A DNA stretch of 64,000 nucleotides. Source: Albibacterium sp035514885 (lineage in GTDB: Bacteria; Bacteroidota; Bacteroidia; Sphingobacteriales; Sphingobacteriaceae). Below the pieces are notes generated by a model. The model did not search any database and was not told the origin of the DNA. It saw nothing but the letters and a program-made list of their open reading frames with translations. Location: NCBI RefSeq assembly GCF_035514885.1, contig NZ_DATJCH010000012.1, forward strand, positions 496,001-560,000, read 5' to 3'. Below, piece after piece: positions 62,336-64,000 of the stretch (positions are counted from its first letter, which is position 1; each line of letters opens with the position of its first letter). Position numbers and translations under genes: made by a program.

Positions 62336-63160
62336 CTATGGAATTAACTCTTCTTTAAAGATATATTTTATAAATAAAGGTAAGTTAAGGCTGTTTACAA
62401 TCTTCCATTCATTTAGTTCATGAATAAAATCCGGAGCTGGTTCGTTCTCAATTTTAGAAGCATGGGTATAGAAGTCAATGCGGCTTGGATGTTGAGGTGA
62501 GCAAGCATTGTATATTTTTCCGAATGCTTCTTTTTCTAAAATCGCGTGGCTGATTCCTAAACAATCATTTAAATGAATCATGTTAACGGGGGTCAGCCCA
62601 TTAGGAATAGATTCTTTTCCTTTAAAGAATCTTCCGGGATTTCTTTCGGGGCCAAATAAACCACCAAAACGGACAATCGTAATGCTAAAGTTCTTTTGAG
62701 CTAGTGCGATATTTTCTGCCAGAAGTAATGCTTTTCCTGAATCGCTGTTGGGGTTTGGGAGATCTAATTCAGTGAATTCTTTTCCCGCATTTTCATATAC
62801 ACCTGTAGAGCTGATAAGAATGACATGTTTTATTTTGCCATTTGTAGCTGCTTTACAAATGGCTTCAATTTTTTGTGGATATAAATTTACTTCTCCTGAT
62901 TTCCTTTTTGGTGGAATGGAGATAAAAAGAACATCGCTTTGAAAGAACTGGGGGTTGTAGTTTACTTCTTCTGATGAGAAGTTAATTTGGTAGTCTTCAA
63001 TTCCTGATTCTTTAAGTTTATCTAACTTTTCGCTTGATGTTGTAGAACCTTTTACGCTATACCCCTTTTCTATAAGTGATTTGGCCAAGGCTAAGCCAAA
63101 CCAACCACATCCTAATATACTAACCGAGAATAGTTTATTATTTGGATTCATTTCTTGCAT
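62336..63160 (-). CDS. Rossmann-fold NAD-dependent epimerase-like protein (YeeZ type)
   Basis: 274 residues of the extended SDR/YeeZ family. Cofactor loop SILGCGWFGLALAKSL (GxGxxG, residues about 15-25), then VLFISIPPKRKSGE and ISSTGVYENAGKEFTELD; the catalytic Tyr-x3-Lys of classical epimerases is not obvious, so the role may be reductase or none. It overlaps galK by 23 nt (62336-63160 and 63138 onward), so the two are cotranscribed. Confidence 0.82.
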   Translation of the reverse strand: MQEMNPNNKLFSVSILGCGWFGLALAKSLIEKGYSVKGSTTSSEKLDKLKESGIEDYQINFSSEEVNYNPQFFQSDVLFISIPPKRKSGEVNLYPQKIEAICKAATNGKIKHVILISSTGVYENAGKEFTELDLPNPNSDSGKALLLAENIALAQKNFSITIVRFGGLFGPERNPGRFFKGKESIPNGLTPVNMIHLNDCLGISHAILEKEAFGKIYNACSPQHPSRIDFYTHASKIENEPAPDFIHELNEWKIVNSLNLPLFIKYIFKEELIP

Positions 63161-64000
63161 CTTTTAAAAGCTTTGTTCCATCAACAATGGATATTGGATA
63201 TATTTTCATGGCTTTTCCCATGGCTTTTTCATAGGCAATAGCAGTACTGTTTGAGATGTTGTCAATTGCTTTGTTCTCTATCAGATTGATTGTACATCCT
63301 CCAAAGCCTCCTCCCATCATTCTTGCACCTAGAACTTCCGGATAGTCTTTTACGAAATCTACTAAGAAATCAAGTTCTTTGCAACTTACTTCGTATTCAT
63401 TTTTTAATCCTTCATGCGTCTGGAACATTCTCTTTCCGAATTGTCTAAAATCTGATTCCAGGAGATCATTACAAGCGTCCTCAACGCGTTTGATTTCCTG
63501 AATGATATATTGACAACGTTTATATGTTATTGCATCAAAGGGTTTGATAAACTCATCGAGCATCGCTTGAGTAGCCTGCCTTAGGCTCGTAATTTCCGGA
63601 TAGTGTTTCTGGATGAGTTGTACGCCATATTCACATTGTTGTCTTCTTTCATTATATGCCGATGAGGCCAATGAATGTTTTACCTGTGTATCGAACAGGA
63701 TCAGGCTGTATTGATCAGTGTCAAAAGGGATGTATTGATGTTCATAAGATCCGCAATCCAATTTAATGAATTTGTTTTCTTTACCAAAAACACTTGCGAA
63801 TTGATCCATCAAGCCACACTTTACACCTACGAATTCATTTTCTGCTTTTTGTGATATTTTAGCCAGTTCAAGAGAATTAAATCCGAGGTTAAAAAGACTA
63901 TTGAAAGCATAGGCCGTTGCACACTCTACAGCAGCTGAGGAAGATAAACCAGCTCCTTGTGGTATATTGCCGCCGAAAACAATATTTACACCGCGTAATT
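63138..64000 (-). CDS. galK: Galactokinase, 5' end beyond window
   Basis: The frame stays open to the right edge, so the true start is outside; an internal ATG at 63812 is not the start. Motif PQGAGLSSSAAVE (the GHMP phosphate loop) is at the right edge, followed by ENEFVGVKCGLMDQFASVFG and the C-terminal ARMMGGGFGGCTINLI. It phosphorylates galactose for the Leloir pathway. The neighbouring YeeZ-like gene overlaps its 3' end. Confidence 0.94.
   Translation of the reverse strand, partial: LRGVNIVFGGNIPQGAGLSSSAAVECATAYAFNSLFNLGFNSLELAKISQKAENEFVGVKCGLMDQFASVFGKENKFIKLDCGSYEHQYIPFDTDQYSLILFDTQVKHSLASSAYNERRQQCEYGVQLIQKHYPEITSLRQATQAMLDEFIKPFDAITYKRCQYIIQEIKRVEDACNDLLESDFRQFGKRMFQTHEGLKNEYEVSCKELDFLVDFVKDYPEVLGARMMGGGFGGCTINLIENKAIDNISNSTAIAYEKAMGKAMKIYPISIVDGTKLLKDARNESK

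Overview
The window reads as chromosomal DNA of a Bacteroidota bacterium, most likely of the Sphingobacteriales (Pedobacter/Solitalea-like; genus is inference from protein flavour, not from a search). Evidence: AT-rich DNA, promoters of the Bacteroidota TTG-N19-21-TAnnTTTG type, near absence of strong Shine-Dalgarno sequences, and family-typical proteins (DUF5924+DUF2914, DUF6580, a Bacteroidota-form Lgt, RecQ with a C-terminal HTH, the GdhA plus 82-residue pair, Crp/Fnr regulators without a cAMP function).

Region 1 (1-8950) is accessory in character: small enzymes and regulators, almost all on the minus strand. They are a secreted DJ-1/PfpI protein (cut by the window edge), a Crp/Fnr regulator coupled to an ABM-fold monooxygenase, an NADPH-FMN reductase, a GyrI/Cass2-like binding protein and a DUF5924 membrane protein. 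Next come a second Crp/Fnr regulator with an SDR, two gene remnants, a DinB-fold protein, a WYL regulator and DNA polymerase IV. The Crp/SDR pair shares a dyad operator-like sequence. The small genes at the left end have a cassette-like layout with a repeated AACCGTTAG just after two stop codons.

Region 2 (9100-19900) holds a lipid/envelope group (desaturase, PlsC acyltransferase, LolD/MacB-type ATPase), an MsbA-like exporter with a 47-residue gene behind it, a TPR histidine kinase with its NarL-type regulator, and, divergent from the kinase, a lipoprotein and a small beta-barrel-like protein. A GC-rich palindrome lies in that divergent promoter region. A coiled-coil membrane protein and a SAM hydroxide adenosyltransferase follow.

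Region 3 (20000-33100) is housekeeping: PhoH ATPase, purC, a STAS protein, rnz, a thioesterase, rpsO, pnp and rpe, then serC-serA, lysC-lysA (aspartate to lysine/diaminopimelate), rnhA and a DUF6580 membrane protein.

Region 4 (33600-52900) carries gdhA with its small partner, Kdo synthesis (kdsA, kdsD) flanking recQ, a GDP-mannose pyrophosphorylase, rlmB, dnaB, a TPR protein, etfBA, a bifunctional nuclease, an Nfu protein, lgt, gltA, tex and a TatA with a long acidic tail.

Region 5 (53000-64000) has a MATE exporter, a gluconate permease and gluconokinase pair, a membrane-anchored MutS-like ATPase, a WbpM/CapD-type sugar dehydratase, a Rossmann epimerase-like protein and the 3' part of galK (cut by the right edge).

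I found no tRNA or rRNA gene, no CRISPR array, no transposase and no phage gene. The most unusual items are regulatory palindromes, the cassette-like left end, very tight convergent gene packing and a few small proteins.
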